DNA of 64,000 bases from positions 2,108,001-2,172,000 of the forward strand of contig NZ_CP041046.1 of assembly GCF_006385595.1 (NCBI RefSeq). The letters are read 5' to 3'. The notes under the pieces are model-generated. The model worked only from the letters and a program-made list of their open reading frames with translations, did not search any database and had not been told where the DNA came from. Both the position numbers and the translations under genes were made by a program. The stretch is from Luteibacter pinisoli. GTDB lineage: Bacteria; Pseudomonadota; Gammaproteobacteria; Xanthomonadales; Rhodanobacteraceae. The stretch's first letter is position 1. The number at the start of each line of letters is the position of its first letter. Below are positions 1 through 8,197 of this stretch, in pieces.

Positions 1-81
1 GTTATAGGTGGCACCTGCCGCCAGCGCGAGCAATGTGAGAACGACGACCGTTCCGGCGAGCTTTGTGAGGATGCGTGCCAT
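1..81 (-). CDS. N-terminus of a membrane-anchored or secreted protein (cut by window edge)
   Basis: Reading leftward from an ATG at 81, 27 codons are visible before the window ends. They begin MARILTKLAG and continue into a hydrophobic stretch rich in V, L and A, which is the pattern of a signal peptide or N-terminal membrane anchor. The start lies 12 bases after the stop of the upstream DUF1444 gene on the same strand, so the two are probably co-transcribed. Nothing of the mature protein is visible, so no function can be assigned. The ribosome-binding site is weak, and the call rests on spacing plus the signal-like sequence. Confidence 0.5.
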   Translation of the reverse strand, partial: MARILTKLAGTVVVLTLLALAAGATYN

Positions 82-93
82 GGGCCTGGCGCT

Positions 94-1338
94 CTAGCTG
101 GGTTGAATTTCACGGACTCGCGTCGCTTTCAGCTTCAGCGCTTCATACGTCGCATCGTCCGGGAAGCGGGTCACCAGATACCGGGGTGGGCTCAGATGAT
201 CATACGGCGTGGCCAGCTCAGGCATGTGCCGCATGGCATCCTCCCACGCAATGTCGAGCAGCTCGTTCCGCTGGTGGCAGAAGAGCCAGACGCTGTCGCA
301 GTGTGGGAGCAAGGTCACGACATCGCGGGTCCACTGCGCGGAGCTGGTGATCTCGCCGGTGTCGGTTTGCTGTACGGCGCGATACGTCGCGACGAAGAGG
401 TCGGTGCCTTCCTTCTCGTGGATTTTCTCCAGCAGCTTCTTCTGCTCCGCGTAGTTGCTGTCCAGCGCCCGGTAGCGGGACAAGGCGAGCCGTTGTGCGA
501 TGTCGGCCGGGAGGTTGGGACGGAACGGGCGCCATGTGCCGTCGCGCAGTACCAGCAGTTCGCTACTTAGCGGGCGGGTGTCGTTCTCGAGGATATCGGC
601 GGCGAGGGCCGCGATCAGCGCAATGCCTTCGTCGTCCAGGCTGCCCGTCACGAACAGGTTGTTTCGCGACGGAATCGCTGCCACGGGTTCGCCATGCACC
701 GCCAGGCGGTGGATCATGTCGGTGAGCAGCAGGCGCGATGCGTCGTAGACGTCGCTCCACGTCGAGGCCCAGACGCCGCCGTGGCGCTTCATGCCGGCGT
801 CGGTGGTGCGGTCGCGCAGGTTGCTGATGGCCAGGGCGAAGGCCGCATCCGTGTCCAGGCCCGCGGCAAGCAGCGTGCCGGGGTTCACCGTCTTCGTCGC
901 GTGCTCGGAATCGACCACCAGGGCGACCGAAAGATCATCGCTGAAAGGGCGCAGGCAAGGCATGCCATCGGGCTTTCCGACCCCGGACAGTCGGGAATTC
1001 AGGGTGACCCAGCTGAACATCGCCGTATCGCGGATGACGGGCATGAGGTTGGCGCGGACATCCTCCGGGCGCTCGTCGTCAAATCCGCCGGTCAGGCCGG
1101 CGAGGTATTTGTCGATGACGCCGTTGCGCTTGGCCCGGGGTGCCGCCAGCGTGTCCCGGTAGGCGTTGTGCAGGTTCATCATCATCGGCCGGCCATCGGC
1201 CAGCTCGAAGTGGATCTGGAACTCGCCGGCGTCGTAGCGGGCGGACTTCGGCTGGGCCAGGGCCTGGGCCCGTTTGATCACCAGCGCGGCGAAGTCGTCG
1301 GCCGAGAGCTTGCGCCGGAAGATATCGAGAAGGCCCAT
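94..1338 (-). CDS. DUF1444 (YtpQ-like) family protein
   Basis: A protein of 414 residues starting MGLLDIFRRKLS. The start at 1338 is chosen because AGGG lies 8 bases upstream; the open frame continues further upstream but without a ribosome-binding site. The middle and C-terminal parts resemble DUF1444/YtpQ: a stretch like LRDRT in the position where the family has a conserved Asn-Leu-Arg, a YDASRLLL segment, and a NNLFVTGSLDDEG segment matching the family's bedtime of aspartate and glycine residues near the end. No signal peptide is seen, so it is probably cytoplasmic. The molecular function of the family is unknown. The gene is divergent from the PAP2-like gene, and an inverted repeat lies in its leader. 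Confidence 0.6.
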   Translation of the reverse strand: MGLLDIFRRKLSADDFAALVIKRAQALAQPKSARYDAGEFQIHFELADGRPMMMNLHNAYRDTLAAPRAKRNGVIDKYLAGLTGGFDDERPEDVRANLMPVIRDTAMFSWVTLNSRLSGVGKPDGMPCLRPFSDDLSVALVVDSEHATKTVNPGTLLAAGLDTDAAFALAISNLRDRTTDAGMKRHGGVWASTWSDVYDASRLLLTDMIHRLAVHGEPVAAIPSRNNLFVTGSLDDEGIALIAALAADILENDTRPLSSELLVLRDGTWRPFRPNLPADIAQRLALSRYRALDSNYAEQKKLLEKIHEKEGTDLFVATYRAVQQTDTGEITSSAQWTRDVVTLLPHCDSVWLFCHQRNELLDIAWEDAMRHMPELATPYDHLSPPRYLVTRFPDDATYEALKLKATRVREIQPS

Positions 1339-1370
1339 CGTCGATCCCTGAAGAGAGTCATGGAGGGGAA

Positions 1371-1394
1371 AACTAGCTGACGAGGCAGCTAGTT
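1371..1394. promoter_or_regulatory. Perfect 9-bp inverted repeat in a divergent intergenic region
   Basis: AACTAGCTG (1371-1379) and CAGCTAGTT (1386-1394) are perfect inverted copies around a 6-base loop. In the minus-strand transcript the hairpin is followed directly by four U residues and sits about 30 bases before the DUF1444 start codon. It could be an operator, or an attenuator-like hairpin in the DUF1444 leader. The symmetry is seen directly; the role is inference. Confidence 0.4.
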
Positions 1395-1500
1395 GCCAAG
1401 GGCAAAGCGGGATGCCCCAGATCAGGTGGTCGTAAGGTGGCCGCGCTTTAATGGCGTGGTTGACGGCCGGCCGTGAACGGCTCGAAGGGAAGGAGGGGTT

Positions 1501-2133
1501 ATGCGACGCGCTTCCGTGTTCCTGGCGCTGGGCCTTGCCGTGTGCTGTCCGCTCACGGCGCATGCGGGCGGCGGCCCCTTTGGTATCGACCACCGGCTGA
1601 GTTACGACAACAGCGGTATCTGGAAGCGGTCCAATCAGAAAATCCTCCTGTACGGCACCCTTGCCACGGTGGGCCTAAGTGCGCTCGCCGAAGGCGACAG
1701 CACGGAGTACGGCGAAACCTCCTGGCGGGCCGTCGATTCGATCATCTTCACCAGCCTTGCCTCGACCGCCATGAAGTACACCTTTCGCCGGGAGCGCCCG
1801 TCGCGAACGGACGACCCCAACCAGTGGTTCAAGGGCGGTAGCCAGAACCACAGCTTCCCCAGCGGTGAAGTGGCGACCATCTCGGCAGCCGTCACCCCGT
1901 TCATCGTCCACTACGGCGAAGACCATCCCTGGGTCTACGCGCTGGCGGTGCTGCCGGCCTACGACGCGGTGGCCCGCATGAAAGTGCGAGGCCACTGGCA
2001 GAGCGACGTGCTGGTGGGCGCCGCGCTGGGTACGGGCATTGGCCTGTGGACTTCACGCCGCAGTGCCTCGCCCATCATCCTCAGCTGGCTCCCCGGCGGG
2101 TTCCGGATCGGCTTCGTGCACCACTTCCAGTAA
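1501..2133 (+). CDS. PAP2-family (phosphatidic acid phosphatase-like) protein with altered motif 2
   Basis: A 210-residue protein with a signal peptide (cleavage after about THAHA, residue 22). It shows the three-part acid phosphatase signature: motif 1 with Lys92 and RERP at 97-100; motif 2 at 120-123; and motif 3 with Arg159, His165 and Asp169 (R-x5-H-x3-D). Motif 2 reads PSGE where the family has PSGH, so the histidine usually acting as general acid is replaced by Glu123. The nucleophile-type histidine of motif 3 is intact. By family it would dephosphorylate lipid phosphates or pyrophosphates on the periplasmic side. The start has GGAGGGG just upstream. Activity with PSGE is uncertain. Confidence 0.75.
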   Translation: MRRASVFLALGLAVCCPLTAHAGGGPFGIDHRLSYDNSGIWKRSNQKILLYGTLATVGLSALAEGDSTEYGETSWRAVDSIIFTSLASTAMKYTFRRERPSRTDDPNQWFKGGSQNHSFPSGEVATISAAVTPFIVHYGEDHPWVYALAVLPAYDAVARMKVRGHWQSDVLVGAALGTGIGLWTSRRSASPIILSWLPGGFRIGFVHHFQ

Positions 2134-2249
2134 GCGGCCACCCGGTAGTTCTACGGAACCCGGTGGTGGGAACTTACGCTCGCGCCCGGGCAGGCAGGGA
2201 CGGACCATCGTGTGTGAACGCGATGTTCGCCCTTTCCCGGAGATGTCCC

Positions 2250-2873
2250 ATGAGCCCCTTCCTTCGTCCGTCGGCCTGCCTGCTGGTCGCTGCCGTCACC
2301 CTGGCGCTGCCCATGGCCGCTTTCGCCCAGTCAGCGGCGCCGGCCGCCGCCTCGACGGTGCATGGCACCGCTTTCGAGCTGGACCGGCACGAAGAGACCG
2401 AATCGGCCACCGTGACCCATATCGACCGGCAGAGCCGCTTCGTCACCTTGCGCGGCACGAAGGGTGACGAGTTCACCATCGAGGCGGGCCCGGAGGTGCG
2501 CAACTTCGCTCAGCTCAGGGAGGGCGACGTGGTGACGATCACCTACCAGGCCGCGAGCGCGATCGAGATCCTTCCGGCGAACAGCGCCGAGCTCGGCGTC
2601 GAGAGCCAGGTGGATGCCGCGCGCACGCCGAAAGGGGCGCTGCCAGGCGGCGTGGTCGGCCAGTCCATCTCCGTGACCAGCAAGATCACAGCGATCGACC
2701 TCACCGCGCATACGGTGACCCTGGGCGGCCCCGACGGCAAACAACGCAAGGTCGAGGTGCATGACCCGGCGCGCCAGGCGCGCATGGCGCAGCTCAAGGT
2801 CGGTGACCTGGTGCGGATGACGTATGTGGAGGGCGTTGCCGTGGAGGTCACGCCCAAAGCCAAAGGCAAGTAA
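2250..2873 (+). CDS. Secreted hypothetical protein with two similar beta-rich repeats
   Basis: A 207-residue protein with a clear signal peptide (hydrophobic core ACLLVAAVTLALP, cleavage near AFAQS). The start at 2250 is preceded by GGAG; an upstream in-frame ATG lacks such a site. The mature part contains two related segments: one around TVTHIDRQSRFVTLRG with REGDVVTITYQAA, and a second around KITAIDLTAHTVTLGG with KVGDLVRMTYVEG. This internal duplication of a VTxID...VTL...GD.V..TY unit suggests two small beta-barrel or OB-like domains. Such repeats occur in periplasmic proteins of unknown role in Xanthomonadales. No enzyme motif is visible. It follows the PAP2-like gene by about 115 bases and may be transcribed independently. 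Confidence 0.65.
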   Translation: MSPFLRPSACLLVAAVTLALPMAAFAQSAAPAAASTVHGTAFELDRHEETESATVTHIDRQSRFVTLRGTKGDEFTIEAGPEVRNFAQLREGDVVTITYQAASAIEILPANSAELGVESQVDAARTPKGALPGGVVGQSISVTSKITAIDLTAHTVTLGGPDGKQRKVEVHDPARQARMAQLKVGDLVRMTYVEGVAVEVTPKAKGK

Positions 2874-2875
2874 CG

Positions 2876-2890
2876 CGGGCTATTTGCCCG
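2876..2890. terminator. Short hairpin between convergent genes
   Basis: CGGGC and GCCCG flank a TATTT loop exactly where the plus-strand periplasmic gene and minus-strand yaiI converge, and the hairpin includes the yaiI stop codon. The stem is only 5-6 pairs and there is no long U run, so this is a weak bidirectional terminator candidate. Confidence 0.3.
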
Positions 2891-3341
2891 TCTTGCGCCG
2901 GGCCAGCCATTTATCCAGCTCATTGGCGAAGTTCTGCCGGTCCCGCGGATGCATGGCGGCCGGGCCACCGGTATCCACGCCCGAGCCGCGCAGCTCTTCC
3001 ATGAAGTTACGCATGGAAAGGCGCTGCGCGATGGTGTCCTTCGTATACATCTCGCCTCGCGGATGCAGGGCGAGTGCCCCTTTCTCGATAGCGAACGCGG
3101 CCAGCGGGATGTCCTGGGTGACGACGAGGTCGCCCGGCTGCACGCGGCGGACAATCTCGTCATCCGCCACGTCGAAGCCGCCGGGCACCTGGATGGAGCG
3201 AATGAACCGCGACGGCGGCGTGCGGATCCAGCTGTTGGCGACCAGCGTCACCTCCACCTGCTCACGCTCCGCGGCACGGAACAGGATGTCCTTGATGACG
3301 TTGGGGCAGGCGTCGGCGTCAACCCAGATGTTCGTTTGCAT
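2880..3341 (-). CDS. yaiI: YaiI/YqxD family protein (DUF188, UPF0178)
   Basis: A 153-residue protein beginning MQTNIWVDADACP. The N-terminal WVDADACPN motif with its acidic pair is the hallmark of the UPF0178/DUF188 family, which has a PIN-like fold and is suspected to be a nuclease. Further conserved blocks are VANS, VVTQDIPLA and LHPRG. The ATG at 3341 has AAGGT seven bases upstream; a GTG three codons earlier would leave no room for that site. The length fits the family (about 150). It follows the cydAB-DUF2474 genes on the same strand with a 25-base gap and could be read through from them. No experimental function is established. Confidence 0.85.
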   Translation of the reverse strand: MQTNIWVDADACPNVIKDILFRAAEREQVEVTLVANSWIRTPPSRFIRSIQVPGGFDVADDEIVRRVQPGDLVVTQDIPLAAFAIEKGALALHPRGEMYTKDTIAQRLSMRNFMEELRGSGVDTGGPAAMHPRDRQNFANELDKWLARRKTGK

Positions 3342-3366
3342 GGGGCGCACCTTGCCACAAGGCGGC

Positions 3367-3480
3367 TTACGGCGCGAGAAACGCCCGTATCACGCCCGCC
3401 ACCGCGAGGACGACGGCCACGCCTGCCACGTAGAGGCCCACGAACCACGCCGCCTGGCGGCCGCGTGACAGCCCGGCCAT
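3367..3480 (-). CDS. DUF2474 small membrane peptide of a bd-type oxidase operon
   Basis: A 37-residue peptide starting MAGLSRGRQ and followed by one transmembrane helix (FVGLYVAGVAVVLAVAGV). Its ATG shares a base with the cydB stop (TGATG), so translation is probably coupled. DUF2474 peptides are typically encoded just after cydB of cyanide-insensitive-type oxidases. By analogy with CydX of E. coli, which stabilises the haem sites, a structural role in the oxidase is likely, but that is inference. It is the last gene of the tightly overlapping chain that starts with the molybdenum hydroxylase. Confidence 0.75.
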   Translation of the reverse strand: MAGLSRGRQAAWFVGLYVAGVAVVLAVAGVIRAFLAP

Positions 3481-4490
3481 CAGTGGTAGCCCTCGTCGCC
3501 GGCCTTCACCTTTCCGCGAAACACCCAGTACGCCACGCTGCTGTAGGTGAGGATGATCGGGATGATGATCAGCGCACCCACCAGCGTGAAGAGCTGGCTG
3601 GAATGCGGTGATGACGCCGCCCAGATATCCAGCGATGGCGGCACAATGTTCGGGAAGATGCTGATGATGAAGCCGGTGTAGCCAAGGAAGAGGATGGCCA
3701 GCGTGAGTAGGAAGGGCAGGTGATGCGAGCCGCGCCGCAAGGTCACGAAGATCCCCAGCAGGCATGCAAAGACGAGGACAGGCACGGGGAGGAAGTAAAG
3801 CAGGTTGGAGGCGTTGAACCAGCGTGCCGCGACGGCGGGCTGGCCCAGCACGGTCCACAGGCTCACGATGGCGACGGTAAGGCCCAGCAACAGGGCGAGC
3901 GGGCCCATCAGCCGGCGCATGCGCCGGTGCAGGTCGCCATCGGTCTTGATCATCAACCAGCCACAGCCCAGCGTGGCGTAGGTCACCATCAGGCCGAGGC
4001 CGGTGAACAGCTTGAAGGGAGAGAACCAGTCGAAGGGGCCGCCGGCGTACTGGCCGGTGCGCGTGATGGGAATGCCATCGAGCAGGGTGCCCAGGACCAC
4101 GCCCTGCGCGAAGGCGGCGACGCCCGAGCCGAGCACGAAGGCGAGATCCCAAAGATGCTGCGTACGCCGCGCCTTCGCGCGGATTTCAAACGCGACGCCA
4201 CGGAAGATCAGCCCACACAACATGGCGATGATCGGCAGGTACGTCGCAGGCAGCAGCACCGAATAAGCGATGGGGAACGCCGCATAAAGACAGGCGCCGC
4301 CGAGCACCATCCAGGTTTCGTTGCCGTCCCAGACCGGGGCCACGGTGTTGAGCATCACCTCGCGGTCGCCCGGGCCGTTGAACAGGGGAAACACCAGGCC
4401 GATGCCCAGGTCGAAGCCGTCCAGGGTCACGTAGAGGAACACGCCAAACGCGATGACGACGGCCCAGATCACGGGAAGATCGATAGTCAT
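3480..4490 (-). CDS. cydB: Cytochrome bd-type ubiquinol oxidase subunit II (CioB/CydB)
   Basis: A 336-residue integral membrane protein starting MTIDLPVIWAVVIAFG. The conserved N-terminal segment LDGFDLGIG and the block PVWDGNETWMVLGG are diagnostic of CydB. Eight or nine hydrophobic helices follow, matching the family's length and topology. It pairs with CydA to oxidise ubiquinol and reduce oxygen to water in the inner membrane, without pumping protons. It starts five bases after the cydA stop and overlaps the DUF2474 peptide at its own stop. Together with a CydA that has a short Q loop, it fits the cyanide-insensitive (Cio) branch. Confidence 0.93.
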   Translation of the reverse strand: MTIDLPVIWAVVIAFGVFLYVTLDGFDLGIGLVFPLFNGPGDREVMLNTVAPVWDGNETWMVLGGACLYAAFPIAYSVLLPATYLPIIAMLCGLIFRGVAFEIRAKARRTQHLWDLAFVLGSGVAAFAQGVVLGTLLDGIPITRTGQYAGGPFDWFSPFKLFTGLGLMVTYATLGCGWLMIKTDGDLHRRMRRLMGPLALLLGLTVAIVSLWTVLGQPAVAARWFNASNLLYFLPVPVLVFACLLGIFVTLRRGSHHLPFLLTLAILFLGYTGFIISIFPNIVPPSLDIWAASSPHSSQLFTLVGALIIIPIILTYSSVAYWVFRGKVKAGDEGYH

Positions 4491-4495
4491 GGTCG

Positions 4496-5908
4496 TTACT
4501 CGTCGATGGCGTCGGTCGGGCGGGATAGCGGGCGATGGTCGAACCGGCCGCGGCCTGGGCCGGTATCGCCGGTCTCGATCTCCGCCTGCTCGTGCAGGTC
4601 CGGTCCCTTCGCCATGAGCTTGAGCATGTAGTAGATGCCCGTGCCGAAGACGACGGTGTAGACGAGGATGAAGATCATCAGCGAGGTACCGACCTGGTCC
4701 ACGGTCACCGGGGACGCCGCATCCTGCGTGCGCAGCACGCCATACACCACCCAGGGCTGGCGGCCGGCCTCGGTCGTCACCCATCCCGCCAGCAGCGCGA
4801 CGAGTCCGGACGGCCCCATCAGCAGCGCGAACCACTGGAACCAGCGCGCTTCGTAAAGCCGCTTGCCGCGCCGGAGGAGGACGCCGAGAAAAGCCAGCAA
4901 CAGCATGAGCAGGCCCATGCCCACCATGATGCGGAAGCTCCAGAACACGATGGTGGAATTCGGGCGGTCTTCCGCCGGGAAACTCTTCAGCCCCTGGATC
5001 TCGCCATCCCACGTGTGCGTGAGCAGCAGGCTGCCCAGATGGGGGACTTTCACGGCGAAGTGCGTGGTCTCTTGCTTCATGTCGGGCCAGCCCACGAGGT
5101 TGAGCGAGGTGCCGCCGTGCTCGGTGTCCCACAGGCCTTCGATGGCGGCGATCTTCGCCGGCTGGTGTTCGCGGGTGTTCAGGCCGTGGGCGTCGCCAGC
5201 AAGAAGTTGCAGCGGGACAATGGCCGCCATCATCCACAACGCCATGGAGAAGGTTTTGCGCACGGCATCGTCGCGACGGCCGTGGAGCAGGTGCCATGCG
5301 CCGCACGCGCTGACGATCATCGCCGCCACGACGAACGCGGCCAGCGTCATGTGCACCAGGCGATAGGGGAACGACGGATTGAAGATGACGCGCAGCCAGT
5401 CGACGGGGACGATGCGGCCGTCGACGATTGCGTAGCCCTGCGGCGTCTGCATCCAGCTGTTCGACGAAAGGATCCAGAACGTCGAGATCAGGGTGCCGGT
5501 GGCGACCATGCATGTGGCGAAAAAGTGCGCGCGCGGCCCGACCTTGTTCCAGCCGAACAGCATGATCCCGAGGAATCCGGCTTCGAGGAAAAACGCCGTC
5601 ATCACTTCGAAGGCCAGGAGGGGGCCGGTGATGGCGCCGGCCATCGCGGAAAAGCCCGACCAGTTCGTGCCGAACTCGTAGCTCAGTACCACCCCGGAGA
5701 CCACGCCCATGCCGAAGCCCACGGCAAAGATCTTCGACCAGAACAGGAACAGGTCTTTGTAGACACGGTTGGCTGTCTTCAGCCACAGGCCTTCGAGCAC
5801 GGCGAGAAACGACGCGAGCCCGATGCTGATGGCCGGGAAGACGATGTGGAACGAGACAGTGAAGGCAAACTGCCAGCGCGCCAGGAGCAGGGCCTCGGGG
5901 GAGACCAT
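4496..5908 (-). CDS. cydA: Cytochrome bd-type ubiquinol oxidase subunit I (CioA/CydA)
   Basis: A 470-residue membrane protein carrying the haem and quinol sites. His21 in SFHIVFPA corresponds to a conserved haem b595 ligand, the RLVHM histidine to a haem b558 ligand, and the GRQPW motif is present in TEAGRQPWVVYG. The periplasmic Q loop is short, as in the cyanide-insensitive (Cio) subfamily rather than the long-loop E. coli enzyme. The ATG at 5908 overlaps the xdhC stop (TGATG); a GTG one codon earlier is also possible. It forms the oxidase with CydB. Its position after cytochrome c and XdhC suggests it finishes an electron path begun by the molybdenum hydroxylase. Confidence 0.93.
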   Translation of the reverse strand: MVSPEALLLARWQFAFTVSFHIVFPAISIGLASFLAVLEGLWLKTANRVYKDLFLFWSKIFAVGFGMGVVSGVVLSYEFGTNWSGFSAMAGAITGPLLAFEVMTAFFLEAGFLGIMLFGWNKVGPRAHFFATCMVATGTLISTFWILSSNSWMQTPQGYAIVDGRIVPVDWLRVIFNPSFPYRLVHMTLAAFVVAAMIVSACGAWHLLHGRRDDAVRKTFSMALWMMAAIVPLQLLAGDAHGLNTREHQPAKIAAIEGLWDTEHGGTSLNLVGWPDMKQETTHFAVKVPHLGSLLLTHTWDGEIQGLKSFPAEDRPNSTIVFWSFRIMVGMGLLMLLLAFLGVLLRRGKRLYEARWFQWFALLMGPSGLVALLAGWVTTEAGRQPWVVYGVLRTQDAASPVTVDQVGTSLMIFILVYTVVFGTGIYYMLKLMAKGPDLHEQAEIETGDTGPGRGRFDHRPLSRPTDAIDE

Positions 5909-6897
5909 CACGGTGGCATCCCTCTCGCGGCCTGGGACACCTCGGCCAGGATGGACAGGGCGATGGTCTGCGGCGTCTGTGCACCGATGGCCAGGCCGGC
6001 AGGCATGTTAAGGCGGCGGAGGTCGTCGTCGTGGATACCGGCGCTACGCAGGCGGGTCAACCGTGCCGGGATCTTGTGGCGGCTGCCGAGGGCGCCCACC
6101 GCGAAGGCCGGTGACTGCAGCGCGCGCATCATCACCGCGTGGTCCACGTCGGCATCGTGGCTGAGCGTGTACACCGCGGTCCACGGATCCAGGGCGAGGT
6201 TGTCCAGTGCCACGCTTAGCGACCGGTTGTCGTAGCGTGCCAGGGTGAGGCCCGGTGGCAGCGTGGCGGGCCCGTGCGGCCGCAGCAGCGTCACCTCCAC
6301 GCCGGCGTGCACCGCGAGCCTTGCGAGCGCCAGCGTGGCGGGGTCGGCGCCGACCACCACCAGCCGGATGGGCGGCTCATGGACACGAGCGTATTCCCGT
6401 TCCGTGGCGGCGTGGAAGCCGTTCTCGAGGCGCCATGCGCCGTCGGACCGGTCGGTGAAGACCGTGACGGCAAAGCGCCCGCGGCGCGCCATGGCAAGCG
6501 CATCGACATAGCGCGTGGCCGCGAACAGTTCCCGCGTGAACACGCCAATGCGGCCACCACACGTGAGCTGGATATCGATCACCGGGCTGCCGACGCCGTA
6601 GTCAAGCAGGCGGGGTCGCCCCTCGGCGAGGACGGCCAATGCCTCGGCGGCGACGGCCGCCTCCACGCAACCGCCGGAGACGTAACCGGCGATGCGACCG
6701 TCGGCGGCAATCACCATCTCGCTGCCGAGAGGGCGCGGCGAGGCGTTTTCCACGGACACGAGCGTGGCCAGTGCCACCGGACCGTCCGCGGCGAACGCCC
6801 GGATCGAGGGCAGCAGGTCGTCCAGCAGGGCGTATTCAGGCCATGCGGGCCACGCCTGCTCTGCGGATACGGTGACGGTTGACGGAGGTTGCGCCAT
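5908..6897 (-). CDS. XdhC/CoxI family molybdenum-cofactor maturation protein
   Basis: A 329-residue protein with the two domains of the XdhC family. The N-terminal XdhC/CoxI domain carries ATLVSVENASPRPLGSEM, the GGCVE motif (YVSGGCVEAAV) and LTCGG. The C-terminal part is Rossmann-like, with LVVVGADPATLALARLA and a late GALGSRHK motif. XdhC proteins bind molybdenum cofactor, help its sulfuration, and insert it into xanthine-dehydrogenase-type enzymes. The ATG at 6897 lies one base after the cytochrome c stop; an upstream in-frame ATG would overlap that gene by about 30 bases. It is sandwiched between the hydroxylase/cytochrome genes and cydAB, which supports a dedicated role in maturing the hydroxylase. 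Confidence 0.88.
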   Translation of the reverse strand: MAQPPSTVTVSAEQAWPAWPEYALLDDLLPSIRAFAADGPVALATLVSVENASPRPLGSEMVIAADGRIAGYVSGGCVEAAVAAEALAVLAEGRPRLLDYGVGSPVIDIQLTCGGRIGVFTRELFAATRYVDALAMARRGRFAVTVFTDRSDGAWRLENGFHAATEREYARVHEPPIRLVVVGADPATLALARLAVHAGVEVTLLRPHGPATLPPGLTLARYDNRSLSVALDNLALDPWTAVYTLSHDADVDHAVMMRALQSPAFAVGALGSRHKIPARLTRLRSAGIHDDDLRRLNMPAGLAIGAQTPQTIALSILAEVSQAARGMPP

Positions 6898-6898
6898 G

Positions 6899-8197
6899 TC
6901 AGAGCGCCCGTCGCCGTGCGACTTCACTCGGCGTCACCCTGCCTTCCTTGCCACCGAAGTGGGCGATGACGTAATTCGCCAACGCCGCGACTTCCGCATC
7001 GCTATACGCGTGGCCGAACGCCGGCATGTACACGTCGTTGTCGGCAACGCGCATGTTCACGCCCGCGAGAATCGCCTGGGTGACATTGGCGCCGCTCGGG
7101 TCATTCACGCCGCGCGTGCCGGCCAGGCTGGCATAGCGGGTCTGCTGGCCACCGCCGTCCCATTGGTGGCAGCTTGCGCATGCCCCTTCGAACAGTTGTT
7201 GCCCCATTGCCGTCGCACTCGTGTCGCCACCCGGTGTCCAGGCGCCGGACGCTGCCACGGCCGCGGGCTTTGGATCCACGGTCACAGGGTCATGGCCTTC
7301 GCGTGCAGGCACCGTGCGCAGCCATGACACCAGCGCCGACGTATCCTCGGGCGTGAGGTACTGCAGGCTGTGCTCGACGGCTTCACCCATGGGGCCCGAC
7401 GCGGAGGCATGGCCATCGGCGTGCCCGGTGCGGATGTATTGCGCCAGTGCCTCGTCCGACCATTGCCCGACGCCATGCGCGTGATCCGCCGTGATGTTAT
7501 ACGCACGCCATCCTTGCACCACTTCGCCAGCGAGAGCATTGCCTCGTTCCACCGCAAAGCCGATGTTGCGGGGCGTATGGCATTCGCCGCAGTGGCCCAG
7601 GGCGCCGGCCAGGTAGGCACCGGAGTTCCATGCAGGCGGGCGCGACGCGTCGGGCTCGAAGCGATGGCTGCGGAAGAAGGCCGCGTTCCAGAACGCCATG
7701 GCCCAGCGCTGGTTGAACGGGAAGCCGAGGTCGTTTTCGCGGTTGGCCTGGCGCACCTTGGGTTGCGCGAACAGCCACGCCTTGATCGCCAGCACATCGG
7801 ACCGGCTCAGTTCGGTGTACGAGGTGTACGGGAACGCCGGGTACAGATGCTTGCCATCGTTACGGACACCCTCGCGCACGGCGCGGACGAACTGATCGTC
7901 CGTCCACGTGCCGATGCCGGTCTCGGGGTCGGCGGTGATGTTCGAGGAGTAGATCGTGCCGAAGGGCAACTTGAAGGCCATGCCACCCGCAAACGGCTTG
8001 CCACCCGGAACGGTATGGCACGCGGTGCAGTCCGCGGCACGGGCGAGGTATTCGCCGCGGGCGACGGGGTTGGCGCCGGAGGGCGCGCCGACGATGAGGG
8101 GTGCGGTGCCGTCGGTGCCGTCGGTGCGGGTCAGCCAGAAGAACGCCCCAACGCCGATGACGATCAGGATAAGGAGGGAGATGAAGAGGCGTTTCAT
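6899..8197 (-). CDS. Membrane-anchored triheme cytochrome c subunit of the Mo hydroxylase
   Basis: A 432-residue protein with an N-terminal hydrophobic anchor (residues 4-22) and three CxxCH haem-binding motifs: CTACH at 57-61, CGECH near 203 and CASCH near 341. This is the architecture of the cytochrome subunit of membrane-bound aldehyde and alcohol dehydrogenases, where three c-type haems pass electrons to ubiquinone. Its ATG overlaps the stop of the large Mo subunit (ATGA). Its place in the gene chain makes it the likely electron acceptor of the two-subunit hydroxylase, with ubiquinone and the downstream bd oxidase as the next carriers. The direct acceptor is inferred, not shown. Confidence 0.9.
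   Translation of the reverse strand: MKRLFISLLILIVIGVGAFFWLTRTDGTDGTAPLIVGAPSGANPVARGEYLARAADCTACHTVPGGKPFAGGMAFKLPFGTIYSSNITADPETGIGTWTDDQFVRAVREGVRNDGKHLYPAFPYTSYTELSRSDVLAIKAWLFAQPKVRQANRENDLGFPFNQRWAMAFWNAAFFRSHRFEPDASRPPAWNSGAYLAGALGHCGECHTPRNIGFAVERGNALAGEVVQGWRAYNITADHAHGVGQWSDEALAQYIRTGHADGHASASGPMGEAVEHSLQYLTPEDTSALVSWLRTVPAREGHDPVTVDPKPAAVAASGAWTPGGDTSATAMGQQLFEGACASCHQWDGGGQQTRYASLAGTRGVNDPSGANVTQAILAGVNMRVADNDVYMPAFGHAYSDAEVAALANYVIAHFGGKEGRVTPSEVARRRAL

Noticed and set aside
3480..5984. A single 834-codon frame that runs from before cydA to the end of cydB
   Set aside because: Only the last 337 codons are CydB. The rest reads the cydA region in the wrong frame and is Arg/His-rich; cydA has its own frame with all ligands.
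4535..6235. Long open frame of 566 codons on the plus strand opposite cydA/xdhC, and similar long frames opposite the Mo subunit (8806-10449), the RND pump (19978-22272) and the glucan synthase (40790-42358 minus)
   Set aside because: These follow from high GC and codon bias. Their products are rich in Arg, His, Gly and Gln without any domain pattern, while the opposite strand encodes well-known families in full.
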